A stretch of 64,000 nt of DNA from Chamaecyparis obtusa (taxonomy: Eukaryota; Streptophyta; Pinopsida; Cupressales; Cupressaceae), in assembly GCA_027943335.1 (NCBI GenBank), contig BSBK01002082.1, forward strand, positions 811,001-875,000, given 5' to 3'. The notes under the pieces were generated by a model. The model did not search any database and had not been told where the DNA came from. It saw only the letters and a list, made by a program, of their open reading frames with translations. The translations under genes were made by a program, and so were the position numbers. Positions 12,498 through 25,366 of the stretch are shown in pieces (position 1 is the stretch's first letter; every line of letters starts with the position of its first letter).

Positions 12498-12920
12498 AGG
12501 CTATTGTAATAAAGTAGATAGCATTGCCATTGCATTAGCAGCCTTATTCTCTATTCTAGAAATTTGCTCAAATGTGATAGATAGGAAATACTTCTTTAGA
12601 TCATCTACCATTCTCTTGTAAGGAATGAGTTTTTCATCTTTAGTTTGGTACACATCATTGACTTGATGGATAACAAGTTGAGAGTCTCCATGAATGTGTA
12701 GCGTTGTCACTCTCCACTCAATTGCTAGTTTCATGCCATTAAGAAGGGCTTCATATTCTGCAATATTATTTTTGCAAGGGAACTTTAATCTAAATGCTTT
12801 AGGTATGGAGTATCCTTGAGGAGTTATAAATAATATGCCTACTCTTGATCCATTCTATGTATAGGAGCCATCAAATAATAACTACCATTCTCTAGAAAGA
12901 GGCATGATAGAGGTATCTGG
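12498..12920 (-). pseudogene. pol: Second (archaeal-type) RNase H domain of pol, first Tat element
   Basis: RNase H removes the RNA strand from the RNA-DNA hybrid. This is an extra domain after the ordinary RNase H. The active-site pattern is visible: LLFDGSYT (Asp), NNIAEYEALLNG (Glu), LHIHGDSQLVI (Asp) and the late NKAANAMA, where the third-element copy has NKAADAM. So the final Asp is Asn here, another sign of decay. In-frame stops lie at REW-stop-LL, SYT-stop-NG and between this domain and integrase. Presence of this domain places the element in the Tat lineage. Confidence 0.88.
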
Positions 12921-12983
12921 AAATTCCATTTGCATTGGTGTATCATCAATCATAGGTGCATTTGCTAATTGATCAGCAATAAC

Positions 12984-14273
12984 CTATCCTTTGATAGCTT
13001 TTCTTTCCACATATTCAATGTCAAATTCACTTACGAACATGACCCATTTAGCCAATCTACCTGTGAGGGCAGCTTTTCTTAGTAGGTACTTGAGTGGATC
13101 AATTTTAGCTACCAAATGTGTGGTATGAGATAACATGTAATGTCTCAGTTTTTGTGATGCAAAGATCACAGCTAGACAAGCTTTCTCAACCATTGAATAG
13201 TTCTTCTCATATGCAACCAATGTTCTACTGATAAAGTATATAGCTCTTTCCTTTTTGTTCTCATCATGTTGTGCAAGCAATGCCCTTAGTGATGTATCTG
13301 TTGCGGAGACATATAAGATCAATGGCTTCCCTGGAATGGGAGGCATCAAGATAGGAGGATTTGATAGATACTTCTTGATATGGTTAAAATTGTTCTCACA
13401 TTCTTCATTACATGCAAATGTCACACCTTTATGTAATGTTTTTGTAAAAGGTTGTGATATATCTGCTAGCTTAGATATGAAACGTCTAATAGATTGAACT
13501 CTTCCTTGCAATGTCCTCATTTGACTAATATTCTTTGGAGGTTGCATCTCCATTATAGCCTTCACTTTAGCTAGATCAACTTCAATGCCCTTCTTTGAAA
13601 CTATGTATCCTAAGAGCTTTCCAAAAGTGACACCAAAAGCACATTTCTTAGGATTTAGTCTAAGACTAAATTTTTCCATTCTGTCTAGTATCTTTCTCAA
13701 GTCATCTAGATGTTCAGCTCTAATCATAGATTTTGCTAAAGTATCATCAACATAATCCTCCATAGTCCTATGCATCATGTCGTGAAAAATAGATGTCATG
13801 GCTCTTTGATATGTAGCACCAGCATTTTTAAGCCCAAATGGCATGACATTCCAACAGAAGGTGCCCCATGCACATGTGAAAGCAGTTTTCTCTTGATCTT
13901 CTGGAGCAATTTTTATTTGATTATATCCAAAAAAACCATCTATTAAAGAATAGATCTCAAAGCCCACAGTCATGTCCACTATCATATCAATGTTAGGTAA
14001 TGGAAAATCATCCTTAGGGCATGCTCTGTTTACATCTCTAAAGTCTGTGCACACTCTGATTGATTTATCTGGTTTTGAAATAGGTACAATATTAGAGATC
14101 CACTCTGCATAGTCAATAACTCGGATGAATCTAGCTTTTAGGAGCTTCTTTAATTCAGCTTTTACCAAGAGCGCAACATGAGGATGCATCTTTCTTAACT
14201 TTTGCTTAACAGGTTTGACATTTGGAGCTATAGATAAATGATGCATTATAAGATTAGGATCCAACCCTGGCAT
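12984..14273 (-). pseudogene. pol: Reverse transcriptase and first RNase H of pol, first Tat element
   Basis: The longest intact stretch of pol, 429 codons. Reverse transcriptase motifs appear in order: KARFIRVIDYAEWISNIV, RVCTDFRDVNRACPKD, FCWNVMPFGLKNAGATYQ and the catalytic box EDYVDDTLAKS, with both Asp residues present. The connection and Ty3-type RNase H follow (LYVSATDTSL, KKERAIYFISRTL, NYSMVEKACLAVIFA, LRHYMLSHTTHL). It reads as part of a longer pol, and an in-frame TAG follows at the right position for a Gln. Similar to 56299-57542 of the third element, which is more broken. Confidence 0.93.
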
Positions 14274-16116
14274 ATCTGAATATTTCCATGCAAAGTTGAT
14301 CTTCTTCTTTGTTAGGAATGTTGTAAATTTTTGCTTCTCTTATTCTGATAAATATTGTGCTACATGAATCAACTGTGGTTCTTTTTTTGTTCCCAAATTG
14401 ATGGATTGAGTGGGCTCAATTAGAACTAGAGATCTATCCTATAAATGACTCGAAAGGACATCAAATATCTCATCCTTAGGTGCCTCGGAGAGGTTTTCAC
14501 CTTTGGATACATCTTTTATTTTTACTTTTGTAGGTTCTGAGACTGCCACAAAGTGGTTTTCACCCTCAGAACTCCTTTTCTTTTTATTCTTATTCTTATT
14601 TTTCTGACTAAGATACTTGATGTCTGACTCTGTCATGCTAACGCTTGGTTCACTGATGAAGTCCTCATAGGCTCAACTACATTGAGGTAGCAAGCAAGGG
14701 CATATTCATTTGGGAAGGTATAAATACCATGGCTTGGATTTGTGGAGGTTTGATCAAGAAGTTCAGGATGTTGGATAGTCAAAATGGGGAAAGATTGGGA
14801 GATAGTGTTATGGATATAGATCTATCATCATTGGTCCTAACCCGACACTCGATTTCAAAGGTGATATTACAACTTAAGACATTCAATTCATGAATAGGCT
14901 CAATGTCATTGTGGGAGTCCAATTCATCCATAGGTGGATCAGACTCAATAGGTTCATCATTTCACTCTAGAATTACATTAGCTTTAGGTGCATATTGGTG
15001 AATAACATCAACATGTTTCTCTATAATAAGCTCATCTTCTTCTAGAATGCCTCCCCATTCATAGTCATTAGATTCTTCATCTATGCCTCTAGGAAATCTA
15101 AGAACATGAGTAAAGTTAGGATGAATACCCCAAGAAGGGTTACCCTCAGATTCAGATTTGAATTCATACTCATGAGAATCTGTCTCAAAATAACTACCAC
15201 CTTCCTCTTTCTCTATTTGATTGTCTTTGAGATTAGCTGGTTCTTGTGTTGCAACTACCTCTTGGTTGATAGTAGCTTCTTGTGTTTCTACTACATTAAT
15301 TATTTTGATTGGATCATCTTCAGCATCAAGAAGGTCTTTGATTTCCTTAGGAAAATGCTCATAAGGGATGAGTTCAGAGCTATCTGAATCACTATCTAAT
15401 GGTTCATTTTTTTCCTTCTTAAGAAGGGGTTCACTTGGTGCGATCTGCTCTATGACATGAGAACAATTACCTTTGAGGTGGAAGGGATTTTTTTTAAAGT
15501 CTAAGCCAACAGTATCTTTGTTTGCCCTACCAGCATGTGAAATAGGTGTTATAAGACCTTTTCCTCTGACTCCTAGAGGTCCTTTACCTGAATATCCCAT
15601 CTTAGCTATTAATTTATCTCCTGGACCATACACCTTAGAAGGGATTTTGGATACTGTAGAGTCACTAATTGGAATAGCTTGAGAGTCAGGCTCATCCTTG
15701 TATAGCCATGCAAGCACAACTTCATCTTCTTCAAATTCTTGCTTGGAGACTTGTTCTGCTACAAAATTCTTTTTATATGCCTCAAGAGGTTCTTTAGCAT
15801 CTGGTTTGGACTGTTTCAAAGATTGTCCATAAGACTTAGGTGAGATAGGTAGAGATGTCAAAGATAAGACTGGCTCTATAGTATATTCTCCCATACCATT
15901 TTCTTTGATATTGACCTCTTTTGCAAGATCTTCTATTTTAGATGTGGATGCTTCTTTTGTTGGCTCAATGGAAGATTCTCTATTATTAGGCACAAGTTTA
16001 TCTGCACCTTCCTTCAATGTATTGCAAGTGGTGGATATGTCAACTGGAATAGTGACCTCTACTCCTTCATAAGGAAATTTCAAGCATTGGTGAAATGTAG
16101 AAGGAATAGCCTTCAT
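14274..16116 (-). pseudogene. pol: Protease-RT linker with G-patch-like motif, first Tat element
   Basis: This stretch joins protease to reverse transcriptase. It is acidic and Lys-rich in places (for example KNKNKNKKKRSSEGE near 14570). Around 15545-15625 it contains KMGYSGKGPLGVRGKGL followed by NKDTVGL, which matches the glycine-rich G-patch pattern. The same motif is at about 58690-58780 in the third element. G-patch segments next to retroviral-type proteases are known. At 14962-16116 the frame is open for 384 codons; stops cluster at 14640-14960. The role in this element is not known. Confidence 0.7.
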
Positions 16117-16136
16117 CTCATGTATCCATGGTCTCC

Positions 16137-16530
16137 CTAAGGTAGATCAAGAACTTGACATATTTTATCTCTGATAACTGGACCTCCTCTGATAGGTAAG
16201 ACAATGGTGCCTTTAGAAGATCTTTCTTGTTCATCATAGGCTTTTATAGTTATTGTATTTCTAGGATCAATAGCCAATTCTAAAAATCCCAATTGTGTGA
16301 CCAAGTTGTAAGAACAAATATTGAGGCCAGCACCTCCATCTATCAACACATGTTTGACCCTAAGAGTCTGGATCAAGACTTCTATATGCAAGGGCTGCTT
16401 ATGCGGGTGACTCAAGGAGTTGTCATCTTCCTCTGAAAAGGAGATATATTATGGAGATGTAAGATGTCCCACCATAGTCTGGAACCTATCTAAATCAAGG
16501 TCATCAGGAACATTGGATCTGAGAAAAGCT
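16137..16530 (-). pseudogene. pol: Aspartic protease domain, first Tat element
   Basis: The retroviral-type protease that cleaves the polyprotein. The active-site loop reads VLIDGGAGLNICSYNLV, so the triad is Asp-Gly-Gly rather than Asp-Ser/Thr-Gly. The third element has the same form (VLIDGGTGLNICSFSLI), so this is a property of the family and not a mutation. Other segments are ERSSKGTIVLPIRGGPVI and KICQVLDLP. A TAG breaks the frame upstream (16448-16450) and a region at 16100-16140 joins it to the next open stretch. Confidence 0.85.
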
Positions 16531-16559
16531 TTGTCTAGAATGGCTCTATGAGCTAGAGA

Positions 16560-18563
16560 TATTCAAAGAAACTCTAAAAACATGGAAATTTTTGCATTAG
16601 TGTGTTGGAGTTGTTAAACAATGCTATAAGATGTTGGCCTTGTATCTTTAGGATTGGAAGATTTTGAAACAGCCTTCTATTTGGAAGCGGAAGAAAGATT
16701 GAAGGGCATCTTAGGGACATTTGATGAATCTGGGATTTGTCTGTTCAGATGTGCTTGAGCTTGTGATCGAGTCACTGCATTAGCTAAAGTATGATCTCTA
16801 TCTCTTCGCACAATTGTGATGACATTGCAATGCTCAGAGAGACAAGGTTCAACCATATTGATAACAACATTATTTCTAGGGTAAGAATAATTGACCTTTG
16901 CCCCCATATTAGGCTGAGAAGATGAAACTTCTTGACCATGTTTTAGAAATGGTTCTATGAATACTATATGATCATTATTGCTCTTATGATTGTCAATCGT
17001 GATGTCTTCCTTATCAATCAGATCTTGAATAGTATGTTTCAAGCGTAAGCAATTATTAGTTTTGTGGCCTTTACCTCAATGGAAATCACAAAATTCATTC
17101 TCTCTCCACCATTTTGGTTTAGGGTTGGGATCAGATTGTCAAATCTCAGGAAAAAAGATCATGTTATTAGCCAACAGAGTTCTCATAGCTGATTCCAAAG
17201 ATTCCCCAAGAGGAGTGAACTTTCATTTATTATCAGCGGACCAAGATTTGTATTCTGGCTTCTTTTGAGATGGTTCAAACACCTTTTTCCCTGAGGCTTT
17301 GATTTCTTGGGTGCCAATAGTTAGATTGAAAGCTGGTGCCTTTGATGGGGCACATATAGTATCAACAACACCATATGTGATGAGGCCTTTAGTCTTGTTC
17401 CAATTTTTGTTCTTGTCTTTAGAACTGGATCTTGATTCGTACTTGTCCTTTTGAAGTGTGATGTCTCCTTTCTTCACAACTACTTTTTCAATTTTGATCG
17501 CATTGTCTACCATCTTATCAAAAGATGTATGATCTTGCATCTGTAAAGGGTAGTTGATCTCTGGGATAAGATTATTGATGAATATTTCCATTTTCTCAAT
17601 TTCTGGAATAGGCCTAGAATATAGAGATAATTTCTTCCTCCATCTCTTGAGAAATGTCAGGAATGGTTCTCCTGGATATTGTTTGAGATTGCAAATATCG
17701 ATCATGGTGACTGGATGTTGAATGTTGTAGGAGTATTGCTGATAGAACAATTTGATCAACTCCTCAAAAGTTTTGATAGTAGAAGGCAATCTAGAGAACT
17801 AATGAATGGCTGCTCCCCCTAGAAATCAAGGAAAGAGACGCATCAGATAGGTTGGTTCGTGCATGAATTCCATAGATTGTGTACAGAATTCTCTGACATG
17901 ATCTTGAGGATCATAGTGTCCATCATACTTATCATATTTTAGCATCTCCACTCTTTTCAAGAATGGTGGCATGTACAAGTCTTTGTCAAATGGAAAAGGA
18001 CATAGGGCCTCCATGGAGAACTCCTTGGGTTCCTTTTCTTTCTCAAGGTTATTAAGTTTGACTTGCATGGCATGCATCTATTTCATCATAGCTGTGAGTG
18101 GATTTTCTTCCTCATTCATAATGATATCTTCAACATTAAAATTGGGAGGAATTTTAGCTCCTTGATGAGCTAATTGTAAAAAGTATGCCTCTCTATCTTC
18201 TTTCAAGAAATTTTTCATCATTTGTTTGAAGTTATTATCATTTTGATATTGAGCAATTTCTTCAGGTGTGGGTTCCTGATCTACACCATGTTGAGATTGA
18301 GCTCTTTGAGAGTGAAACTTTGTCCCTTCTTGAGACATGGTAGGAGTTTTCCCTAGGATAGATTGATGAGGAGTTTGTTGATTACCTTCATGAGTTGATG
18401 GAGGAATGTAACCATTTTTTAATCGAAAGTTGCCAAGACCATCATCTTTATAAAGACCAAAATTGTAGAGTTTCTCAAGAGTTGGACCCCTGACAGTGGT
18501 TATAGGTAAGGTATGGGATGCTTCTCCAGATTTCTTATGAGAGGAATCTCTAGTTTCCACCAT
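16560..18563 (-). pseudogene. gag: Gag of the first Tat element
   Basis: Gag is the structural protein that packages the element's RNA. The start is the ATG at 18561-18563 (MVETRDSSHKK). A capsid-like region lies near 17220-18080: KYDGHYDPQDHVREFCTQ, PSTIKTFEELIKLFYQQYS, YPGEPFLTFLKRWRKKLS. A zinc knuckle of the plant gypsy form C-x2-H-x4-H-x4-C is at about 17060-17110 (FCDFH, then GKGHKTNNC), with a stop codon inside it. Between capsid and knuckle are basic, Lys-rich stretches. Stops interrupt the frame at several places (for example near 17780, 17815, 18077), so no full Gag can be made. Confidence 0.85.
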
Positions 18564-20850
18564 TAACCTTGGGTGAAACAAAAGAATATGATGAAGACCA
18601 CTGAAGAAGGATCTGATTCAAGAAGATCAAATGACGCAACCTTGTCAAGGTTTGATTGATTAAGGTTTAGATTAGACGTAAATGAAGGAGACTATGCCCT
18701 GGATGTATGGGTAGATTCCCAAAAGATAGCGGACATGAGTTCACAACACTTAGCCATTTTGATGATTGATTGATTGAAGATTGATAGTTATGACAAGGTT
18801 TTGACACAAGATGAAAAAGACTCAAATCGATAAAATAGAAGGCTAAATCAGATTCAAAAGGCCACTCTAGGAAAATGATTGGATTCTTAGTAATTGTTGC
18901 TCTATTCCTAACACAGTGATTTGTTTGACAGATTCTAGAAATAGGCTAGAAAAGCTGGGTCTCTGATAGTTCAGACAACTTTCTGACAACTTTTCAAAAT
19001 TTCTCAAATGACTTTCTACAGGCTCGTACGATAGTGGGTATAGCATGAAACGACAATTGAAAAACTTGTATGAGTATTGCAAAACTCGCACGACACTTGA
19101 TAGCAGGGTTTTGACTCTTTGGAATTGACTAGCAACAAGACTCGTACGATAATGTACTATATACCATACAACAATCTGGGGGTTCTGAAATGACAATAGC
19201 CAAAATTCATATGACTTTCTAACTTTACAAAATGACTGGTGACTCCAGAAAGGTGTTTGACATCAGATTTTGCAATTTTTTAGATTTTGAGTTTCAGATT
19301 GTTCGCAAAATTGTCTGTCCCAATTTCAAGATTGTAGTGGATTGATTCATTCTTACTAACCAGGTAGATAAATAGGCATGCAAAATAGCAAGCAAGTGAT
19401 TCCAAGCACGTCTGAAAATAATTAACAGGGGACAAAGCAACCCTATGCATGAATAATCAAGTGACTAAATTGTGCTAATCCCTAGGAGTGCTAATAGTGT
19501 ATGTTCCAAAAAGTTTTGCAATAATGCACATATTCCTAGAAAAATGAAAATTTGGCCTCACTATGATTTTTATTAATGGTCCGACTCTGCAACTTTTGTG
19601 ATCTCAAGAGGGCGAACTCCAATCTAGGCACACCGGGGTTTTGACATAGTCCAAGAATTTAATCAATTAGGAGCTACTAGGGAGATTTGACAGCCCAACA
19701 AGAGACCACACCTATGGAGATTTCTTCCACAAGGACATTTATATAGCGGTTGTCACTATCACGGAGAAAATGGCTACTACCACTTGAGGTTTCATCAACG
19801 TGGTTGACCCAATTAAGGGAATGTCCACTATGATTAACCCTCTCTAAAGATGACTTACAAAATATACCACATGGAGACTGGTTCCAGATTCAAGGATCTA
19901 AGTTTCTAGTACGACCCAAAAAGGGAGTAAAGCATAATCCTCTATCCTTTTCACTTTTAACCCAAACAAAGCAGATAGATTAATCCGACACGCTAAGACC
20001 AAGATTATCTCACAAAGATCTATGATGTCAACCACTCATGATCTATCAACCTCTCCGAAGAGAGAATGTATCAATCAAAAGCTGAAGACACACAAATCTA
20101 GTAGAATGTGAGACTCCCTCAGTATCCTCCCTACCTACAAGGGTTCCTTTGTTGATAAGAGTTTCACTGGAAACCCACTCTCTCAAGAGCCACAAATAGT
20201 GTTCATAGGGCCTATTTACTATGTATAACAAAGATGCTGAAAAGCAAATCTATGTTCATTTTTAATAGCCCAAAATGAAATCTGTGATATGAGAGCAATA
20301 AAGGTCACACAAGCTTGACACGCAAGATTTCTTTTTAATCCAAATCGAACCGTTATCAACTGAAAAGATAACTTGAATTCCTCACAATGCGCTTAGTAGA
20401 TTCTTACCTGTTTTTAGCAATTTGCACACTTTTCCCAATCAAAACTAGCATAAATCAATCAGAAATAGAAAATTTCAATCGTTAATGTTAGCTATTAGTC
20501 CAAATCATGAAAACAAATCTAGAAAATTGCCTAAAAAAGTGAAACGACAATTGAAACCTAGCACTAAAACTCGTACGACAATGGGTCACCTCCCAGATGA
20601 CAGTCCAGAATCTCGTATGACAATGGGTATCAGACCATATGACAATAGAGCCTCCAAATGACACTGTGATCCCAATGGTATGATTCTTGATCAAATAAAC
20701 TATCGTATGACAGTGGGTATCTCCTAGTACAAGTTTCTGACAAAACTCATATGAAAATTGTACAGACAGAAATTAAAAATCACAGCTTGGAACAAAAAAT
20801 GACAAGAAGATAATAGAAATTGATAAAAATTGAATGGAAACCCATTTCAG
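18564..20850 (-). other. Long 5' leader of the first Tat element with a recurring TCGTACGA-like motif
   Basis: About 2.3 kb between primer-binding site and gag without a credible gene. A degenerate palindromic motif recurs on the plus strand: GCTCGTACGATAGTGGGTA (19022-19040), ACTCGCACGACACTTGA (19084), ACTCGTACGATAATG (19140), ACTCGTACGACAATGGGT (20569), TCTCGTATGACAATGGGTAT (20611-20630) and TATCGTATGACAGTGGGTAT (20701-20720), with weaker forms between them. Leaders of this length are usual in Tat elements; the motif series is discussed as a finding. Confidence 0.75.
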
Positions 20851-20865
20851 GGCCCCAGGGTGCCA
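20851..20865 (-). other. Candidate primer-binding site, first Tat element
   Basis: On the minus strand the 5' LTR end is followed after four bases by TGGCACCCTGGGGCC. It starts with the TGG required to pair with a tRNA CCA end. I could not assign the tRNA. Confidence 0.65.
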
Positions 20866-20869
20866 GAAA

Positions 20870-22091
20870 TGTGTGTGTGAATTTTGTACCTAGCTATAGA
20901 AACAACACTTCAGTAAAACATTAGAGGTTAGCAAAAATTTAAATCATGCAAGTAATGAAAACTAAACTAAGCAGGCAATTTACTGCCTTCTAATGGATGC
21001 AAGTATGTATTCTCATATTGGACCGAGATCAGTGACCTTGACGACACCTAAATGAAGGATTTGAATGCAAAATCTAGATATGAATTAGATGTAAATTAAT
21101 CTTTTTTTTTGGTTTTTCTATGCAATAATATGAGAAATCTGATATGAATCTAATATATATGGAAAACTGATATGCAATACAATTATTCTAACAATGATAT
21201 GCTAAAATATGAATGATCTCACAAAGTTGTGGATTCACAATGAGGCTTCAATTCTTTAGATGCCAATTCGCCAGCATAAGTTTGCAAAATTATGAGATAT
21301 GAGATTGAAGAGCTGAGCCTTGATTTTATAGAAATCCAAGGCTTTGGAGACGCATGGAAAAAGCCATAAATCACTCAGTTGATTTTTGAGTTATCAAAGA
21401 ATAAAAGATAGTTAACTCACAATAAATCATGCAAAAATAGCTTTTTGATTTAAATCAGAAGTTGAGATCAGCTTTTAACTCAAAATAGAGTTGAGTTTAT
21501 TTTTAAAACAACTTGAATTGATTTTCTGATTTATAGTTTAACTATTTTTGGATGTGCATAATTAATTATGAATTAAATAAATAAATAAAGTGATTTATCC
21601 TCAACTTAACTGATTTTAAAAATAAAATAATTAATTTATGGGTTAATCAATTATTAAATCAAACTTTTATTCCAAAATAATATCATTAAATATGACAACT
21701 TTCTTTAATTAATTAAATAAGAATTTAATCAATTAATGATAGGAATTTTGATTTATTGTCAAATTTAAATAATAATAATTAGGAATAAATATAATTAAAT
21801 TCAATTAAATAATTAAGTGGCAGTATTAAATTTAATTAATTAAATATTCAAAATATTCAATTAATGAAACTTTAGGATAAATAGGATTTATCGCCAAATA
21901 ATTATTAAATCAAAGATAATTAGGATAAATAGGAATATTACTAAGAATATTCACCGATGCAGAATTTGAGATAATCAATTATGATTCGATGATGTTCAGA
22001 TGTGCCTTAGGTTAGGACTTTGATGTCAATTTCATTCGAATTGAAGATGTAAGAGGTTAATGAACCTATAGCCCATTTTTGGGGTATTACA
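20870..22091 (-). repeat. 5' LTR of the first Tat element
   Basis: 1222 bp, pairing with 4351-5580 and followed by the target duplication CCGGT at 22092-22096. The LTR pair differs at scattered positions, most of them C/T or G/A, plus a few small gaps in A/T runs, so the insertion is not recent. Confidence 0.95.
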
Positions 22092-22199
22092 CCGGTGAGT
22101 AGAAAAGAAAGTTTCAAATCCTAGAAATACAAAGCATGTGCTTCAGGATACGATCTATAGGAATTAGCATGGTGTTCAATTTCATCTAGGGGCTCCTTC

Positions 22200-25100
22200 C
22201 ATTCTGTCCTTTAACAATTGTGTGACCAACCCTCACATTTTTCTTGAAATTGTTGGGATTGTTTTCTTGTGATAAGGAAAGTTTCAAATCATTGGCAGGT
22301 GGTTCCAAGGTAAGTGGGTTCCCTCCCCCTCTGTCTTATAAGCATGTGGATTTAGGAGGGGCCTAGAAGAATCTTTTTGTAAAGGCTCAGGAACTCTTCA
22401 AATGTGGGGTTTCGGTGGACAAGACAGATGTTGGTACCAACATTGTTCTTGCTAGAAAATGGTGTTGGATTGTCATGACTAATCAGGCAAGTACTATACA
22501 CTTTTCATTTATTGTAGGGTTCGTGGTTAACTTGTGAAGAGATTTTGAGTTGACTTGTCAAACTTTTCCCTAGGTTGACTCATCAAGTATTTTTTAGGGT
22601 TAACTTGTTAACCAACATAAATCTTGTTATAATGGATTACGGTTAGGGTTTTCTCTATATGATAATTGCATAGCTTCTTACAGTGATATTGAGTTGCAAG
22701 GCATTGCAAATTGTAACAAGAAAAAATTACTAGATAATAAGGCTAGACTCTCTGTTTGGTGGACATATCCCAAGATTAGGTGAACCATATCAAATCTTTG
22801 TGTCTTCTTGTTCTACTTATGTATGGTTTATTCCTTTGCATTATTGATTATATTTGCATGTAACTATTAAATTTATGTATGCTAATCCTAACAAATGGGT
22901 CTTGATGCCCTAGGCTTTGAAGGACTCCGTCTCAATTTTTGTGCACCCTAAAGCTTATTTTTTCTTTTCCTTCACTTTGAAGGAAGATTGTGTTTGAATC
23001 TTTGTCGTAGGGACTTGGTTTTATGGTAGACAATCCTTGTAACTATGCAAATGGAGGTCAAGGTTTGACCCTATTTCTCATCAGTTTGGAGTTGTTATGA
23101 CCTATGTTCACCTCTCAAGACTCCCTTTCAAACTTTGAGATAGAAGTGATTGAAGGCATCGCTAATTCTTTTCGAGAATTTTTGGGTGTGTACTTTGCCA
23201 CCAAAAATAGAGCCAGATTTATTTTTTCTCATTTTTGTGTTTCAATAGTTCCTGTAACTTTTCTTCCAATATCAGTTGATCTTAAATTCCATTTTGACCT
23301 TGGACACAAAAAATTGAATATGAGAACTCAAACCTTTATTGCCAGGTTTTCTTGTTGGTAGAGCACATCGGTTCTTATTGTGCTAAGTTTGGTGACAAGG
23401 GTAAATGAATCACTTTGGACTCTACTCCCTCCCCCAAAGCTCCTAATTTTTCTTCCATCCTTCCTTTCCATGATGATGGTAAAGGTATTCTTGGTTCTTT
23501 CCTGGATGACTTTGACTTCGACGGGGGAGTTAAGCCTTTGGTTTACTGTAGTATGGTGATGGATTCTCTTTGTACTATTGTACATGTTTTTTTTATTGTG
23601 CTTTAGTTGTGGACCTTCCTCTTATTGATACCTATCTATTCAATCTTTAGTTGGTCACTTATGGAAATTTTGTGCTCTTCCCTCTGTCCCCTCTAATCTT
23701 CCCCATCCCTCATTGTTCATTTCCCCTCCTCCCATGGCTCTAGTGTTTTTTTATTTGGGTCCCCTTTCCATTACTTCCCATGTTCTTTTCTCTATATGTC
23801 CATCCCCCTCTTCTGCTAAAAGATAAGGAATCCCCTCCCTTGGCCTCATATTTAAAATTTTGCAAATCTATAGATGTAGGGAAAATTAAAAGGTCAAAAA
23901 TCAAAAAAGGATATTCATGACTCTATTGTAGCTGGGGATGTGGTGAATGGTAGCCAAAGTACTATGGAGCAATATTTCTCCTGTAAATTAAAAATATGAT
24001 TATTCTCTCTTAGAATATCATAGGGATCAATGACTCTCAAAAATAGATTTTAGTCAAAAATATAATAAAAGACCTTCATCCAAATATTCTTCTTATCTAA
24101 GAAACTAAAATGATAGAAGAAGCCTTCTAAAAATTAAGTAACTACATCTAGTTGTTTCTTGATTTTATGGTTGTTGTAGCAGATGTAGCTTTAGAGGGTT
24201 TGGCTATTCTTTGGAAACCTTATATAACCTAATTATTTCCCTCCATTTCCATTCCAAAAACACTATGCACATATTCTTCATGTACGTTTTCTCTTCAACC
24301 AAATGGATATTGACTAATATCTACTCTCCTAATAGTGTAACTCAGAGAAGAGATTTTTGGGACTCTATTCTCTTATAGTGTTCTTCTTTTATAAATTCGA
24401 ATTGGATGATTATGGGAGACTTTAACCCTCCACTTTTCCCTTCTAAAAAAAGGGGCAATTCATATTTTTTTAGATTCTATGCAATATCTCCATGATTTTC
24501 TATACAATGGTTAGTTTTTGGATTTAGATTAGAGTGGTAATAGGTTTACTTGGGACTCAAATATGTCTACTGATAACCATCTTATTCATCTTAGATTGGA
24601 TCATTGTATTATATCTTAAAACTTGATCCATATATGATAAATTAAAATTCATCTTCTCGTATCAGGATTAGTTGGGATCATTGTACTATCCTCCTCAATT
24701 GGGAATCCAATAAATCCAAATTTTTCATCCCTTCTATATTTGAGGTGATGTGGACTTACAAATCATATTTTAAAGCTCTTCTTTTTTACTTCTAGTTTAT
24801 GAATTTTTAAGGTACTATAATGCTTATATTGGTTAGAAATTTGAAATTGATCTATTCTAATTTGAAGCATTGGAACAAGTTTTTCCTTTGGTAACATTTT
24901 CCTTAAAAAAGGCTTTAAAGATAAAATATTCCAAAAGTTCAAACTCAGATTGGAAAAGATGGTTGGTCGCCTCAAAAAGCTATGGATGAGAAGTCTCATT
25001 TGTCTACTCTTTTTGATATCATATCAAAAGAAGAAATCTTTTGGAAACAAAGATCTAGAATTAAATAGATAAAAGAGGGAGATTGTATTACTAAGTTCTT

Positions 25101-25260
25101 CCACCTATAGACACTAAACCACACAAAGAGAAATTCTAGTAGAGAACTTATCTATTGGGATGGCTCTATTCTCAAGTTTGAAGACATTATTAATAGAGAA
25201 GTAGTTGACTATTAACTTCAGGGATCACTATCACAAATTTGGGAGACATGTCATTGATGT
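22200..25260 (+). mobile_element. Decayed L1-type LINE
   Basis: An endonuclease (APE-type) reading can be pieced together across frames near 23985-24620: an opening like SWNxRGINDSQKQILVKN, then xETKM, LEGLAILWKP, TNIYSPN, WMIMGDFN and a late NRFTWDSN. These are the successive blocks of plant LINE ORF2 endonucleases. Upstream, 23104-23610 has a weak resemblance to the DUF4283-type ORF1 of LINEs (a frame with LGVYFATKNRARFIF). Frameshifts and stops are numerous and no reverse transcriptase remains before 25260, so the copy was truncated or cut. The ends are only approximate; 22200-23100 is unassigned. Confidence 0.6.
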
Positions 25261-25363
25261 CAACATATTTATTTGTTGTCATAGTATTGCAGAGATGTTG
25301 TAGGAATGTATAGTAAAATTATTGGATTGGTACGACTATTGTATTGAAGATATGATGATGTGA

Positions 25364-25366
<3 letters not shown>

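Larger units (their letters stand above)
4351..22091 (-). mobile_element. Ty3/gypsy LTR retrotransposon, Tat type, with antisense PMD gene
   Basis: This is a complete 17.7-kb element read on the minus strand. Its LTRs are at 20870-22091 (5') and 4351-5580 (3'). CCGGT flanks it on both sides (4346-4350 and 22092-22096), a perfect 5-bp target-site duplication. The internal order is gag, protease, G-patch-like linker, reverse transcriptase with RNase H, a second (archaeal-type) RNase H, integrase. The second RNase H after the normal one is the established hallmark of the Tat lineage of Ty3/gypsy. A 5.5-kb spacer lies between integrase and the 3' LTR and holds a gene on the opposite strand. The element is inactive: gag and pol carry many stops, and the two LTRs have diverged mainly by transitions. 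Confidence 0.93.

Noticed and set aside
19022..20720. Possible CRISPR-like array from the regularly recurring TCGTACGA words
   Set aside because: Spacing is irregular, repeats are short and degenerate, there are no cas genes, and this is plant nuclear DNA.
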